A DNA stretch of 64,000 bases from Sporofaciens musculi (GTDB lineage: Bacteria > Bacillota > Clostridia > Lachnospirales > Lachnospiraceae), in the NCBI RefSeq assembly GCF_009830285.1, contig NZ_WUQX01000001.1, positions 5,362,838 to 5,426,837 of the forward strand. Direction: 5' to 3'. Positions within the stretch are counted from its first letter, which is position 1. Each line of letters starts with the position of its first letter. Below the pieces are notes generated by a model. That model was given only the letters and a program-made list of their open reading frames with translations. It was not told the origin of the DNA and did not search any database. Positions 24,722 through 34,128 of this stretch are shown here, piece by piece. Position numbers and translations under genes: made by a program.

Positions 24722-25477
24722 TTACTCGGTTGTTCTGTTCATCATCTGATAATACTCTTCCAGAGAATGTTCTACTGCGTCAGACTTGGTGATCAGTAAT
24801 TCAACCCTCCGGTTCTTCGCCCGATTCTCCGGCGTATCAAACGGTGCAACAGGCCTGAACTGTCCATATCCCATCGGAACAATCTTATCTGGCGTTACTT
24901 CCGTCCGCTGTTGGATGAATGCCGCAACCCTTGCCGCTCTCTCCGATGAAAGAACCCTGTCATTCTCCGGATTGTTCGGAATCACTGGGTCTGCCTGCGT
25001 CGTATGTCCCAACACCTGAATCTCCTTCACAGAGTCCTTGACTCCTGAGATAATCGACGCAAACTGCGCCAAAACATCCATTCCCTCCTGTTTAATCACA
25101 GAACTGTCTCCGTCAAAGAATACATTATCCTGAAATGTGATAAAAGTATAGCCATCCCCTTTAAACAGCTCTACTTCGCTATTCATATTCGCTTCATCCA
25201 CTGCGGCTTTCAGACTCTCATACAACTCGTCAAATGCCTCTGCCTCTACTGCTCCCGACACATCGTTGGGCGCGCCAGGGTCAGTCTCATCTGCAATCTG
25301 GGACAACTCCTCGGCTTCAGGGTTGAAGCTCTTAACAATCATAATCCATTTCGACTGGTCCAAAGTAGAGATGGAGTATAGTAATACGAAGAAACATAAC
25401 AGCAGAGTTACCAGGTCTCCATAGGTGTCCATCCAATTGGCGCCGCCACCGCCGCCGCCTTTGTTCCTCTTCTTCAT
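24722..25477 (-). CDS. motB: Flagellar stator protein MotB
   Basis: 251 aa. One transmembrane helix follows a Gly-rich start (WMDTYGDLVTLLLCFFVLLY) with the proton-accepting Asp of the WxDxxGDxxTLLL motif. The C-terminal OmpA-like peptidoglycan-binding domain has ILVLGHTTQ-type and SSERAARVAAFIQQR segments, then GYGQFRPVAPFDTPENRAKN. It anchors the stator to the wall. It lies 12 bases downstream of motA. Confidence 0.94.
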   Translation of the reverse strand: MKKRNKGGGGGGANWMDTYGDLVTLLLCFFVLLYSISTLDQSKWIMIVKSFNPEAEELSQIADETDPGAPNDVSGAVEAEAFDELYESLKAAVDEANMNSEVELFKGDGYTFITFQDNVFFDGDSSVIKQEGMDVLAQFASIISGVKDSVKEIQVLGHTTQADPVIPNNPENDRVLSSERAARVAAFIQQRTEVTPDKIVPMGYGQFRPVAPFDTPENRAKNRRVELLITKSDAVEHSLEEYYQMMNRTTE

Positions 25478-25489
25478 AGCTCCCTCCTG

Positions 25490-26304
25490 TTATTCTTCTG
25501 CCTTTTTGCCCTTTGCAGCAACTGCATCCGGATCCAGAAGCTTCTGGCGCTCTTTCTGGGACACGAATGTAACCAGCTTCTCACGCAGGAACTTCGGATT
25601 GTCTCCCGCCTGAATTGCAAGGATTCCCTCAATCATAATCTGCTTATACAGTAATTCCTCGTCATTCCTTACTCTCAGTTTCTTAGCAATTGGTGAGAAT
25701 ATCAAGTGGGCAAGTATACATCCGTAGAATGTCGTAATCAACGCTGTTCCCATGGCAGGGCCAATGTCTCCCGCACCGCCTTCATCAAGATTCATACCCT
25801 TCAGCATGTTGACCAGTCCGACCAGCGTACCAATCATACCAAAAGCAGGCGCTTTCGCATCCAAAGTATCATAAATCCCGATACAGTCCTCATGTCTTGA
25901 CAGCATGGCTTCCACGTCACTCTCCAGAAGGGTACGTACTTCTTCCGGTTCTGTTGCATCCACAATCAACATGATGCCTTGCTTGAAAAACATGTCATCA
26001 AGCTCATTCGCTTTCTCCTCCAACGCCAGCAGACCATTCTGTCTCGCAAGCTGAGCCATCTCAACCAGTATATCAATCAATTCACCGATGTTATACTTCT
26101 TCCCCTGAAATAGCATCTTCGTATGCTTGGGAAGAGTCAGCAACATATTGAAGGGATAACATGCGATTCCCGCTGCAAGCGTACCTCCAATAACAATCGC
26201 GATACTGGGAAGGTCCCAGAAGTTTCAAGCTTTGCCGGTCCGATACCTACGAATACGATCAGCACCGCACCGATAACCACACCTAAAATACTAGTTATGT
26301 CCAC
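25490..26304 (-). CDS. motA: Flagellar stator protein MotA, frame broken once as read
   Basis: A GTG at 26304, with GGTGGTGAAG upstream, begins DITSILGVVIGAVLIVFVG. The frame is lost at the A3 run on the coding strand (26225-26223). With a fourth A it reads PAKLENFWDLPSIAIVIGGT and continues through CYPFNMLLTLPKHTKML to the end. The restored protein is 271 codons, normal for MotA, with four membrane segments and the MotA signature GLVNMLKGMNLDEGGAGDIG. It conducts protons with MotB to drive rotation. Without repair only the last 218 residues are readable, lacking the first two helices. Confidence 0.88.
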
Positions 26305-26337
26305 TTATCTTCACCACCCTATTCCTTAATTACTATA

Positions 26338-26535
26338 CTATCTATCTCCACGGTAGCAATGTATCTTACCATTGTACTCAATTGTTTTCCTGATTATCTC
26401 TTCCGCACCTTCTTTTACGATGTAAAACTTGCCGTTAGTCATAAGGATCTTTGATTCCGGTATCAATTCCACAGATTCTATATGCGCACAATTCAATACG
26501 ATCTTTGTGTCATTTAATTTCGTCAGCATTATCAT
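26338..26535 (-). CDS. flbD: Flagellar FlbD/SwrD-like protein
   Basis: 65 aa from the ATG at 26535 (MIMLTKLNDTKIVLN), preceded by AGGA at 8 bases; a longer frame to 26595 adds residues foreign to the family. The pattern 'LTKLN...LNCAHIESVELIPESKILMTNGK..IVKEGAEEII' is that of FlbD. In Bacillus, the homologue SwrD raises motor torque, probably through the stators. That fits its place directly before motA and motB. Confidence 0.88.
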   Translation of the reverse strand: MIMLTKLNDTKIVLNCAHIESVELIPESKILMTNGKFYIVKEGAEEIIRKTIEYNGKIHCYRGDR

Positions 26536-26643
26536 ATCATAGTTCCTCATAAATTTCAAACATATCCCAGTATATGGTGAAGATGTATTCGCCATATACT
26601 GGAATATGCTGTCAAAATCACATCTATTACTTGCCGGCGGTTA

Positions 26644-28023
26644 TTAACGCTTCATATTAACAAGCTCCTGTAACATTTCATCCGTTACTGTGATAATCTT
26701 TGAGTTGGCCTGGAACCCTCTCTGGGTTGTAATCATGTTGGAAAATTCATTCGCAAGGTCTACGTTTGCCATCTCAAGTGTTCCTCCTAAAAGCTTTCCA
26801 ACCGGACCGCCGTTGGGTTTGATCGCCTCTACATCCCCGCAGTTTGGACCCACTGAGTAATAGTAACCGTCCTGCTTCTCAAGGCCGTTGGGGTTCTCTA
26901 CGGAAACCAGGGCAATCTGTCCGACCGGAATAGTACGGTTGTTTCTGTCGGTTCCCATAATAGTTCCGTCTTCATTGATTCTCCAGCTCTGGATATCATA
27001 CCGCTGACCTGTTTGTTCATCAATCGGAATACGAATGGCAGTCAATTCGTCCGCATACTCTGCCGCTACGCCTGGAATCAAATCATTTCCCTGATTTCTT
27101 CCATCTTCTACTGGCTCAACAAAATCCACATTTGGCGTACCCACTGGACCATTACCATCATTCACAAACATCGCTCCATAAATTCCAGTACCCGCAGCGC
27201 CAATTGTTGTAGCAAATGTATCGCCAGCCTCTTTTGCTGTAATTGTAAGCGTTGCACTATTAAGATATCTTCCGATACGGTCCAGGCTGACATTGACTTT
27301 CGTGAAATCCAGTCCGTTACACTCTGGCACAAGTTTTCCATTTTCATCCAGCTTCTGCTTTGACACATATGTTACCCAGTCATTCACGGCATCTTCAAAA
27401 TCATTTACCGAAGTAACGTTTGTGTCAACCTTTACACCAGCTATTGTAATCGTCCATTTTGTACCTGCCGCAGCACCCTGAGCCGGCTTCTCCAGTTTAA
27501 CAGGAACATCTTTAATCGTAACAGAGCTGGCTGACGCCGGTGTCTCCGGCGTTCCTGTTCCCTCAATCGGCGCATATCCATACACATAACTTCCCTGATT
27601 ATCTACCATATATCCATTGTTATCTACACGGAAGATGCCGACTCTTGACAAACTAAGTCCTGATGACTCCACGTTATCAAACGCACCGTTTACCATATTA
27701 CCTACCAGGAAGAAGCCTGTTCCGTCAATCATACAATCCAGATTGTTGGAGGAGGGCGCCGGGGCGCCGGTGTTAAACTCCGTAGAGATTGATGATAACT
27801 TTGAACCGTAACCTACCTGAGAAGCGTTATGTCCTCCGGCTGCTCCCGCCAACTGGCTTCCGCCTGTACTGCTGATAGAATTCGTATACATTCCGTCCTG
27901 AAAGTTATAGCTAAAAGACTTAAAACTCCATGTATTAACGTTCGCTATATTATTACCGATAACGTCCAATTTGGACTGATGTGCCTTGAGTCCTGCAACT
28001 CCTGCAATCATTGATCTAACCAT
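26644..28023 (-). CDS. flgE: Flagellar hook protein FlgE
   Basis: 459 aa. The N-terminal MIAGVAGLKAHQSKLDVIGN, then NIANVNTWSFKS, the GTGFFLVGN core, and the C-terminal LEMANVDLANEFSNMITTQR, GFQANSKIITVTDEML define FlgE. The variable D1/D2 middle is about 250 residues. It polymerises into the hook on FlgD caps. It lies downstream of flgD and the flagellar operon protein. Confidence 0.94.
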   Translation of the reverse strand: MVRSMIAGVAGLKAHQSKLDVIGNNIANVNTWSFKSFSYNFQDGMYTNSISSTGGSQLAGAAGGHNASQVGYGSKLSSISTEFNTGAPAPSSNNLDCMIDGTGFFLVGNMVNGAFDNVESSGLSLSRVGIFRVDNNGYMVDNQGSYVYGYAPIEGTGTPETPASASSVTIKDVPVKLEKPAQGAAAGTKWTITIAGVKVDTNVTSVNDFEDAVNDWVTYVSKQKLDENGKLVPECNGLDFTKVNVSLDRIGRYLNSATLTITAKEAGDTFATTIGAAGTGIYGAMFVNDGNGPVGTPNVDFVEPVEDGRNQGNDLIPGVAAEYADELTAIRIPIDEQTGQRYDIQSWRINEDGTIMGTDRNNRTIPVGQIALVSVENPNGLEKQDGYYYSVGPNCGDVEAIKPNGGPVGKLLGGTLEMANVDLANEFSNMITTQRGFQANSKIITVTDEMLQELVNMKR

Positions 28024-28145
28024 TTGTTATACACCCTTTCTTTATTATATCCTGCGCGTCTTTGGGAAACCTATGGTATTCTCCATCGGCTCCACTGTGT
28101 ATCTGCAAGTCATACAGATACGAAACCCCCATCAAATGGTCCGGC

Positions 28146-28553
28146 TTACATTAAGACCGCGCTGTCAATATTGGTAAATATATTTTCCCTCATCTCTGTT
28201 CCTGACATTGTTGTCACTACGACGTTATGTGGAACATTTACTATAAAAGCCCCGCTCTCGCCGATGATAACCACGTCTCTTGCACCTTTTTCCCTGGCTT
28301 TCGATACTGCCTGGTTCAAGTCCTTAAGGAGACCGTCTGTCATCTCGATTCCCCGCTCCCGGACTCTCTGTACCGCATGTTTGGAGAACTGAACGGACTG
28401 AGCTTTGTCGGCTTCTTTCTGCAAAACGTCTGCGAACTGCACCTTAGTGACTGTATTCGCACCTGCACCTGTGATTCCCTGTGTCTGCAGCTGCGCTGAC
28501 GCATGCTGCAGCTTAAGCGCTCCGGCATTGGTAATCTGGTTCATCTTACTCAT
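28146..28553 (-). CDS. Flagellar operon protein (TIGR02530 family)
   Basis: 135 aa from the ATG at 28553, 8 bases after AAAGGCGG; GTG codons at 28562 and 28556 are less likely. The core 'FADVLQKEA...VQFSKHAVQRVRERGIEMTD' and 'DVVIIGESGAFIVNVPHNVVV' matches the uncharacterised family found between flgD and flgE in Gram-positive flagellar operons. A role in hook assembly is suspected only from this conserved position. Confidence 0.82.
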   Translation of the reverse strand: MSKMNQITNAGALKLQHASAQLQTQGITGAGANTVTKVQFADVLQKEADKAQSVQFSKHAVQRVRERGIEMTDGLLKDLNQAVSKAREKGARDVVIIGESGAFIVNVPHNVVVTTMSGTEMRENIFTNIDSAVLM

Positions 28554-28595
28554 CACTTGCACCGCCTTTATCTCTAATCCCCTTAATCCCCTTAA

Positions 28596-29165
28596 CTACT
28601 CTTTATCCTTATCACCTGTCGTATTGTCAGTATCCGTCTTATCGGTTCCTTCCGTCTTGTCTGTGTCATTTTTATCCTTGTCTTCATCCTTCACCGGAAC
28701 TTCACCGATACCCATTACTTGTGACAACTCGTACTTTTTTCCGTCGATATATACTGCCGTAGCGCCAGTTAAATCTACGCCTGTTACCGTTCCCTTCTTG
28801 GTTCCGGTTACTTCGCCCTCCTCATTCGTAATCGCAACGGTTACTTCTTTTCCGAGCAACCCTGTAGAATAGGTGGTCAAGGTTACCTGCGACAGATTGT
28901 TGGAAACGGTTGCAAAATTAGATACTGCCGACGTCACCTGAGTCATAGCATTCATGGTAGCCATCTGTGTCATCTGATTCATCATTTCACTGTTACTCAT
29001 CGGATTCATGGGATCCTGATATTGAAGCTGTGCCGCCATCAATTTCCAGAAATCATCCATGGTCATATCGCTCTTGTTAGATACCGCCGACGTCTGTGTA
29101 GCCTTCGACGCATCGTATTGATATTGGGCGGCATCGCTCTTTAATACATCTTCAACTCCTGCCAT
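28596..29165 (-). CDS. flgD: Hook cap/assembly protein FlgD
   Basis: 189 aa. The N-terminal FlgD signature DDFWKLMAAQLQYQDPMNPM, then NSEMMNQMTQMATMNAM, is clear. The C-terminal part (LLGKEVTVAI) is a short tudor-like domain ending in an acidic Asp/Lys/Thr tail of about 35 residues. FlgD caps the growing hook and is discarded. It follows fliK as in other clostridia. Confidence 0.92.
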   Translation of the reverse strand: MAGVEDVLKSDAAQYQYDASKATQTSAVSNKSDMTMDDFWKLMAAQLQYQDPMNPMSNSEMMNQMTQMATMNAMTQVTSAVSNFATVSNNLSQVTLTTYSTGLLGKEVTVAITNEEGEVTGTKKGTVTGVDLTGATAVYIDGKKYELSQVMGIGEVPVKDEDKDKNDTDKTEGTDKTDTDNTTGDKDKE

Positions 29166-29179
29166 ATTCTTCTCCTTTC

Positions 29180-30421
29180 TTATCCAACCAATCCCAGACG
29201 CAGCTTCTGCAAAAATTGTTCTGCATCCTCACCGTCCTGGTTCTGATTTTTGTCTTTCTTCTCCTGCTTTGCGTTCTGGTCTGCCTGCTCATTTTCATCC
29301 CGTGTCTGATTCAGGTAGTCAGTCTCCTGCTTCTCCACAATAATGGTCGTCTCCCCGCCAAGATTCCGGTCAATGATGTTGCCAATCTCACGCGCGTTCT
29401 GACTAAGTGCATCCATAGCACGCTTTTCTGAACAAACGATCGAGATTGTTGCCTGATTCCCTTCATACAGTACTTTTACAGCAATCTTTCCAAGATTTAC
29501 AGGTTCAATATGAATCTCAAACTCCTTCACACCCTCCACAAGCTTGGAAAGCATTGTATCTGTAACCTTCTCTGGAAGTTCCTCTGGCTGCTCTACATAA
29601 ACTCTGGCAATCGTCTCCGGCTTTTCCACCTCTGGCTGTGGGATCCTCTCCGCCTCTGGTCTTACTGCCGCCGCTGCCTGCTCCGGCGTAAACTGCTCTG
29701 ACTGTACCTCCCCCTTTTCCTGGGGCTGTTCAGTTTTCACTGCCTCTTTTAAATTCGATGAGAAATCCTGGGGCTGCTGCTGTGTCTCAGACGCGTCTTG
29801 TGTCTGTACAACCGACATCGCTTCCGCCGCCTTCACCTCTGTTTTCCCTTGCATCTGCTCTGGACGAGTCTCAGCCTGCTTCGGTAAAACCGTCTCAACC
29901 CTTCCGGTTTCCGGCATCTGAACCTGCTGAGCTTCTGCCTCAGTCTGCACTTGAACCGCCTCTGTTTCTTTAGCGTCCGTCATCTGCATCATCAGTTCTT
30001 TGCCTTCAGCTTCAGTCTGCACCTGAACCGCCATCTCTGGCGTTGGGGCCGGGGCCTGTTCTCCCGTCTTCTGCTCAACAACAGCGAAGCCACAAGAGAG
30101 CCGTTGGCACATCTGCGCCGCAATCATTGCTTCCGCCTGACTGGTATCTGTCTCTTTGCTGTCTGTCTTATCCGTCTTGTCCTTAGACACTCCTTCTTGC
30201 TTCTGCTCGCCTGATGCCTCGGTCTTATCTGTCGCTGTATCCTGATCTTTATCCTTGGTTACTTCCTTACTATCCTGTTTCCCTTGTGCATCCTCATCCT
30301 TGCTCTGAAGCATCTTCCGGAAGTCATAGTCTCCAGATACATCCCCAGTCTGATTAGGCGCTTTCGTCTTTCCTGCAGCCTGAAATGCAATATCCATCGT
30401 CTTCATACTCAATTTCTCCAT
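29180..30421 (-). CDS. fliK: Hook-length control protein FliK
   Basis: 413 aa. The first 270 residues are Gln/Glu/Lys/Thr-rich and disordered, as in the FliK ruler. The C-terminal Flg_hook domain from about 285 has EFEIHIEPVNLGKIAVKVLY, then ATISIVCSEKRAMDAL and the Gln/Asp-rich tail. It measures hook length and triggers FlhB cleavage. AAGGAGGAGG precedes the ATG. It lies downstream of fliJ with a gap of about 150 bases in which I see no further gene. Confidence 0.9.
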   Translation of the reverse strand: MEKLSMKTMDIAFQAAGKTKAPNQTGDVSGDYDFRKMLQSKDEDAQGKQDSKEVTKDKDQDTATDKTEASGEQKQEGVSKDKTDKTDSKETDTSQAEAMIAAQMCQRLSCGFAVVEQKTGEQAPAPTPEMAVQVQTEAEGKELMMQMTDAKETEAVQVQTEAEAQQVQMPETGRVETVLPKQAETRPEQMQGKTEVKAAEAMSVVQTQDASETQQQPQDFSSNLKEAVKTEQPQEKGEVQSEQFTPEQAAAAVRPEAERIPQPEVEKPETIARVYVEQPEELPEKVTDTMLSKLVEGVKEFEIHIEPVNLGKIAVKVLYEGNQATISIVCSEKRAMDALSQNAREIGNIIDRNLGGETTIIVEKQETDYLNQTRDENEQADQNAKQEKKDKNQNQDGEDAEQFLQKLRLGLVG

Positions 30422-30573
30422 GGGCTTCCTCCTCCTTTCTTAATAATATTGGTGTAACTCTTGACACTCTAATTTACAGCCACGCCCTATAATATATGAG
30501 AGAATACTGTTTTTGTGTCTTCGTTACATTTATAGTAATCTGTCCGGAACAATATCCATCATCCCTGACAGGA

Positions 30574-31024
30574 TTACCCGACAATTCTCGCCATCGCCCT
30601 TTTGTGGCAACAAATTCTTCTATAAATTGTTCTTCTTCCTTCTGGACTTCCTTCTCGTATTCCTTGTACTTCTTTTCCTTTAATTTATCTATGGAGGAAG
30701 TTTCTTTTTTGCTTCCACCACCTCGTTGCGCTTGGCTTCTTCCTTCTCCTGGAGCTTCGCCAGTTCTTCATACTTCTTCTTAATCTTAATCCCCAGCGCC
30801 TCCAGATAATTCTCATAGGTATGGATATCACAAATCTTCATTCCACTCATCCGGCTATTCCGAAATTCTATCGTACAACGGCGATGCTCCTCCTCCATTG
30901 TCTCAATGGTTCGTTCACATTCCCTAACCTTCGCAAGAATCCTGGCATGCTCTGCTTTTAGTCCATCAAGCACCTGCTCCTTATAATTAAGTACAGTATC
31001 CAATGAAAAAAAGAACTTCTTCAT
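30574..31024 (-). CDS. fliJ: Flagellar export protein FliJ, frame broken twice as read
   Basis: It starts ATG at 31024, overlapping the fliI stop (ATGA). As read, the frame ends after 111 residues at a stop following VVEAKKK. Adding one A to the A6 run (coding strand 30710-30705) continues as ETSSIDKLKEKKYKEYEKEV, and one more A in the A4 run (30603-30600) gives the family's C-terminus TKRAMARIVG and a stop at 30574. The total is then 150 codons, standard for FliJ. The whole protein is an antiparallel coiled coil that stimulates the FliI ATPase. Two run contractions in one small gene point to base-calling error. Confidence 0.82.
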
Positions 31025-32322
31025 CGCAATATCTCCTTCATCATCTCTAAGGATTTGTCACTCGGAAAACTCTCGTCTATCTTCTGCATGAGAAAAGCAT
31101 TGACTCTGTCAATCTTGGAAATAGCCCCGTCAAGCCTGGGATTCGTCCCTGACTTATAGGCTCCAATTGAAATCAAATCTTCATTCTTAGCATATATGCT
31201 CAAAATATCTCTCATCTTTGCTGCCGCTTCACGGTGATCCTCTGGTACAATATTCGTCATCAGACGGGAAATACTGGCATTTACATCAATCGCAGGAAAG
31301 TGATTTTCATTCGCCAGTTTTCTTGTAAGTACAATGTGTCCGTCCAGAATACCACGGACGGTATCTGCAATCGGTTCGTTGGTGTCGTCACCCTCCACCA
31401 ACACCGTATAGATACCAGTAATCGAACCCTTCTCGAATTTCCCGCTTCTCTCCAATAGCTTCGGGAACTCTGCATATATGGAAGGGGTATAGCCTCTTGC
31501 AACCGGCGGCTCTCCGGTTGCAAGCCCAATCTCACGCTGCGCCATTGCGAAACGGGTAAGAGAATCCATCATCAACAGAACATCCTTCCCCTGATCTTTA
31601 AAATACTCTGCAATGGTCGTCGCCACAAGGGGACATTTCATGCGCAGCATTGCGGGCTGATCAGAAGTCGCAACCACAAGTATGCTGCGTTTCATTCCCT
31701 CCGGTCCGAGATCCTTTTCTATAAATTCACGAACTTCTCGGCCTCGCTCTCCCACGAGAGCAATCACATTAATATCGGCTTTAACATTTCTCGCAATCAT
31801 TCCAAGTAATGTACTCTTGCCGACGCCACTACCTGCAAAAATACCGATACGTTGCCCCTTCCCAACCGTGTTCAGCCCATCAATCGCTTTCACGCCAAAT
31901 TCCAACGGGTCCGTAATCGGAGGTCTTGCCAAGGGATTGATATAATTATTCTCTACATAGTAATAACGTGAAGAAGGAAGCGGTCCTAAATCATCCATAG
32001 GATTCCCTGTGGCATCTATGATCCTTCCTCTCAAAAATTCACCTACCGGAATCTTCAAACGCTTCCGGGTATTTCTCACAAAACTGCCGGCAGCCACACC
32101 ATTCAAATTCTCGTATGCCATAAGCTGCATCTTGTCTCCACGGAACCCCACAACCTCCACGGGAATCTGCCTGTGCTTTTCTTCGTTGTAAATCATGGCA
32201 ATATCCCCGATACTTGCACGGTTTCCGGAAGACTCCATCGCCATTCCAATGACATTCTCTATCTTTCCTATGTAACTGATCGTCTCTGCTTTCTGTATCA
32301 GCTCCGGCAATTTTGAAAACAT
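31021..32322 (-). CDS. fliI: Flagellum-specific ATPase FliI
   Basis: 433 aa. Walker A GIFAGSGVGKSTLLGMIA, catalytic region ALVGERGREVREFIEKDLG, Walker B VLLMMDSLTRFAMAQREIG and the YPSI/YAEFPKLLER segment are those of FliI/YscN, related to F1 beta. It unfolds and releases substrates from chaperones at the export gate. fliH lies 15 bases upstream and fliJ overlaps its end. Confidence 0.96.
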   Translation of the reverse strand: MFSKLPELIQKAETISYIGKIENVIGMAMESSGNRASIGDIAMIYNEEKHRQIPVEVVGFRGDKMQLMAYENLNGVAAGSFVRNTRKRLKIPVGEFLRGRIIDATGNPMDDLGPLPSSRYYYVENNYINPLARPPITDPLEFGVKAIDGLNTVGKGQRIGIFAGSGVGKSTLLGMIARNVKADINVIALVGERGREVREFIEKDLGPEGMKRSILVVATSDQPAMLRMKCPLVATTIAEYFKDQGKDVLLMMDSLTRFAMAQREIGLATGEPPVARGYTPSIYAEFPKLLERSGKFEKGSITGIYTVLVEGDDTNEPIADTVRGILDGHIVLTRKLANENHFPAIDVNASISRLMTNIVPEDHREAAAKMRDILSIYAKNEDLISIGAYKSGTNPRLDGAISKIDRVNAFLMQKIDESFPSDKSLEMMKEILR

Positions 32323-32337
32323 TCTCTCTCTCCTTGA

Positions 32338-33092
32338 TTACACCCTGACATTGTTCAGTATGTCTTTGATGTTCTCTAACTGCGTACCGACGCTAGCGTC
32401 AATAATCTCATCGGGCAATTCTATAATACATGTGCCTTCTTCTCCATTATCCATAGTAACAATCTTAATATTCTCAGAAAGTTTGGACAGTTTATCCAAA
32501 AATTCCGTATCTACATCCATAGAAACAGCCGTATCACACTTCGTTATATAGATCTTGGCCCACTGTTTTTCGTGATCTTATCGGTAGCCGCAAGAATCAT
32601 ACGCTTCACGATGTCGCCGCTGGACTGCAGGCTGGTCTGGATCACCTTTTCCGCCACAGTAAGGGAAATCCGTTTCAAATCATCCACATACTGCTCAAGC
32701 AGCTTCTCCTTCTCCACCGAAACACTCTGGATTACCTCTGATATATTATTCTGAAGTTCCTGTATCTCGGCGTCTAAAAGCCTGCGCTGTTCGTCATAAG
32801 CTTCCCGCGTCCCATCCTGGCGTCCCGTCTCCTGCCCTTCCCGATAGCCCTGATCCCGCAGGTATTCTGCCTGGGAGCGGGCATCATTAATAATCTGCCT
32901 GGCCTGAGCCCTCGCTTCCTCCAGAATTTCTTCTACCGAAACAGCATTTTCTTCATCTTCTTCAGCATCGCCCTCTGAGTCTTCATCTTCCTCTTTCGGC
33001 TCCTCAATGAGCTTGAAGCCGGCAAAGAAGTCGTACGGCTTAACGTCCTCCTTCTTCTCCGGTTCTTTTACAATCCTAGGCAATGATTTCAT
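32338..33092 (-). CDS. fliH: Flagellar assembly protein FliH, frame broken once as read
   Basis: The ATG at 33092 lies inside the end of fliG (17-base overlap). The protein is acidic at first (KEEDEDSEGDAEEDEENAVS), then has the helical EEILEEARAQARQIINDARS and GYREGQETGRQDGTREAYDE glycine repeats typical of FliH. The frame is lost at the A5 run (coding strand 32570-32566); a sixth A gives KITKKQWAKIYITKCDTAVS and joins the C-terminal domain to the stop at 32338 for 251 codons. FliH tethers FliI to the C-ring. Read as it stands, the last 60 residues form a separate short frame starting at 32520. Confidence 0.86.
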
Positions 33093-34128
33093 CCTTTCCG
33101 CTCTTAACAATAATCAATTCTCCGGCTTCTTCCAGTCTCCTGATTACGCCGACAATTCTCTGCTGCGCTTCCTCCACGTCTCTCAGACGTACATTAACCG
33201 TAATCTCAAGGTCAGACTGAATACTCTCAGCCATACGTGAAGATACATTGGAAAATACAAGCTCCTTGATCTTCTCGTCGGACCCTTTGAGCGCGTATAC
33301 GATATCCTTGACATCGCACTCGCGGATAAATCTCTGAATTGATCTGTTGTCCATGGACACAATATCCTCGAATACGAACATCTTCTTCCGAATCGTCTCT
33401 GCCAGTTCTTCGTCGTTTTTGCCCAATTCGTCGAAAATGTACTTCTCGTTCGCTCTGTCCATATGATTCATTACATCTGCTATGTAATCAATACCGCCAA
33501 TGGTGGTAACATCTGTCGTAAGAATGCTGTCAAACCGCTTCTTAAGCGAATCCTCCACGACCTTAATCGCTTCCGGAGACGCGCTCTCCATTCTGGCAAT
33601 AGCTTCCACAACCTTAATGCGCTTCTCCTTGGGAAGCTCGCTAATAACCATAGACGCCTGATCTGAATCCGCATAGGACAGAACCAATGCAATCGTCTGC
33701 GGTCTTTCATGCTGCAAAAATGATATCAAATTCTTTACATTACTCTTACGTATAAATTCAAAGGGCCGTATCTTCAGAGATTTTGACAACTTATCCAGCA
33801 GCGATTGTGCTGTGCTTTCCCCAAATGCCTTCTCAAGCACTGCTCGCGCATACTCCATACCGCCGTCAGTTACGACCTTCTGGGTCAAGCAGGTCTTATA
33901 GAACTCATCCAGAACAAGCTCCATCTCATCAGGGCTGATATGCCCTAACTTTGCCACTTCAATCGTCAGCCTCTCAATATCACTCTCGCTCAGATGCTTA
34001 TAGATCTTCGACGCTTTATCAGCCCCAAGGGAAACAACGACAGCAGCAGCTTTCTGCTCAGGCGTCAGCTTGCTCTCTTTAACTTCCTTAGTTTCCTTGG
34101 TTTCTTTGCTTTCTTTATTCTCCTCCAT
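33076..34128 (-). CDS. fliG: Flagellar motor switch protein FliG
   Basis: About 350 aa from the ATG at 34128, which has GGGGGCG upstream; another ATG five codons earlier is possible. LTPEQKAAAVVVSLGADKAS starts FliG-N, followed by the FliG-M EHPQ-equivalent (LQHERPQTIALVLSYA), and the C-terminal torque helix with charged residues (SMDNRSIQRFIRECDVKDIV). A Lys/Glu/Thr-rich leader of about 18 residues is unusual. It couples the C-ring to MotA. The start overlaps the end of fliF, and its end overlaps fliH. Confidence 0.94.
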   Translation of the reverse strand: MEENKESKETKETKEVKESKLTPEQKAAAVVVSLGADKASKIYKHLSESDIERLTIEVAKLGHISPDEMELVLDEFYKTCLTQKVVTDGGMEYARAVLEKAFGESTAQSLLDKLSKSLKIRPFEFIRKSNVKNLISFLQHERPQTIALVLSYADSDQASMVISELPKEKRIKVVEAIARMESASPEAIKVVEDSLKKRFDSILTTDVTTIGGIDYIADVMNHMDRANEKYIFDELGKNDEELAETIRKKMFVFEDIVSMDNRSIQRFIRECDVKDIVYALKGSDEKIKELVFSNVSSRMAESIQSDLEITVNVRLRDVEEAQQRIVGVIRRLEEAGELIIVKSGKDEIIA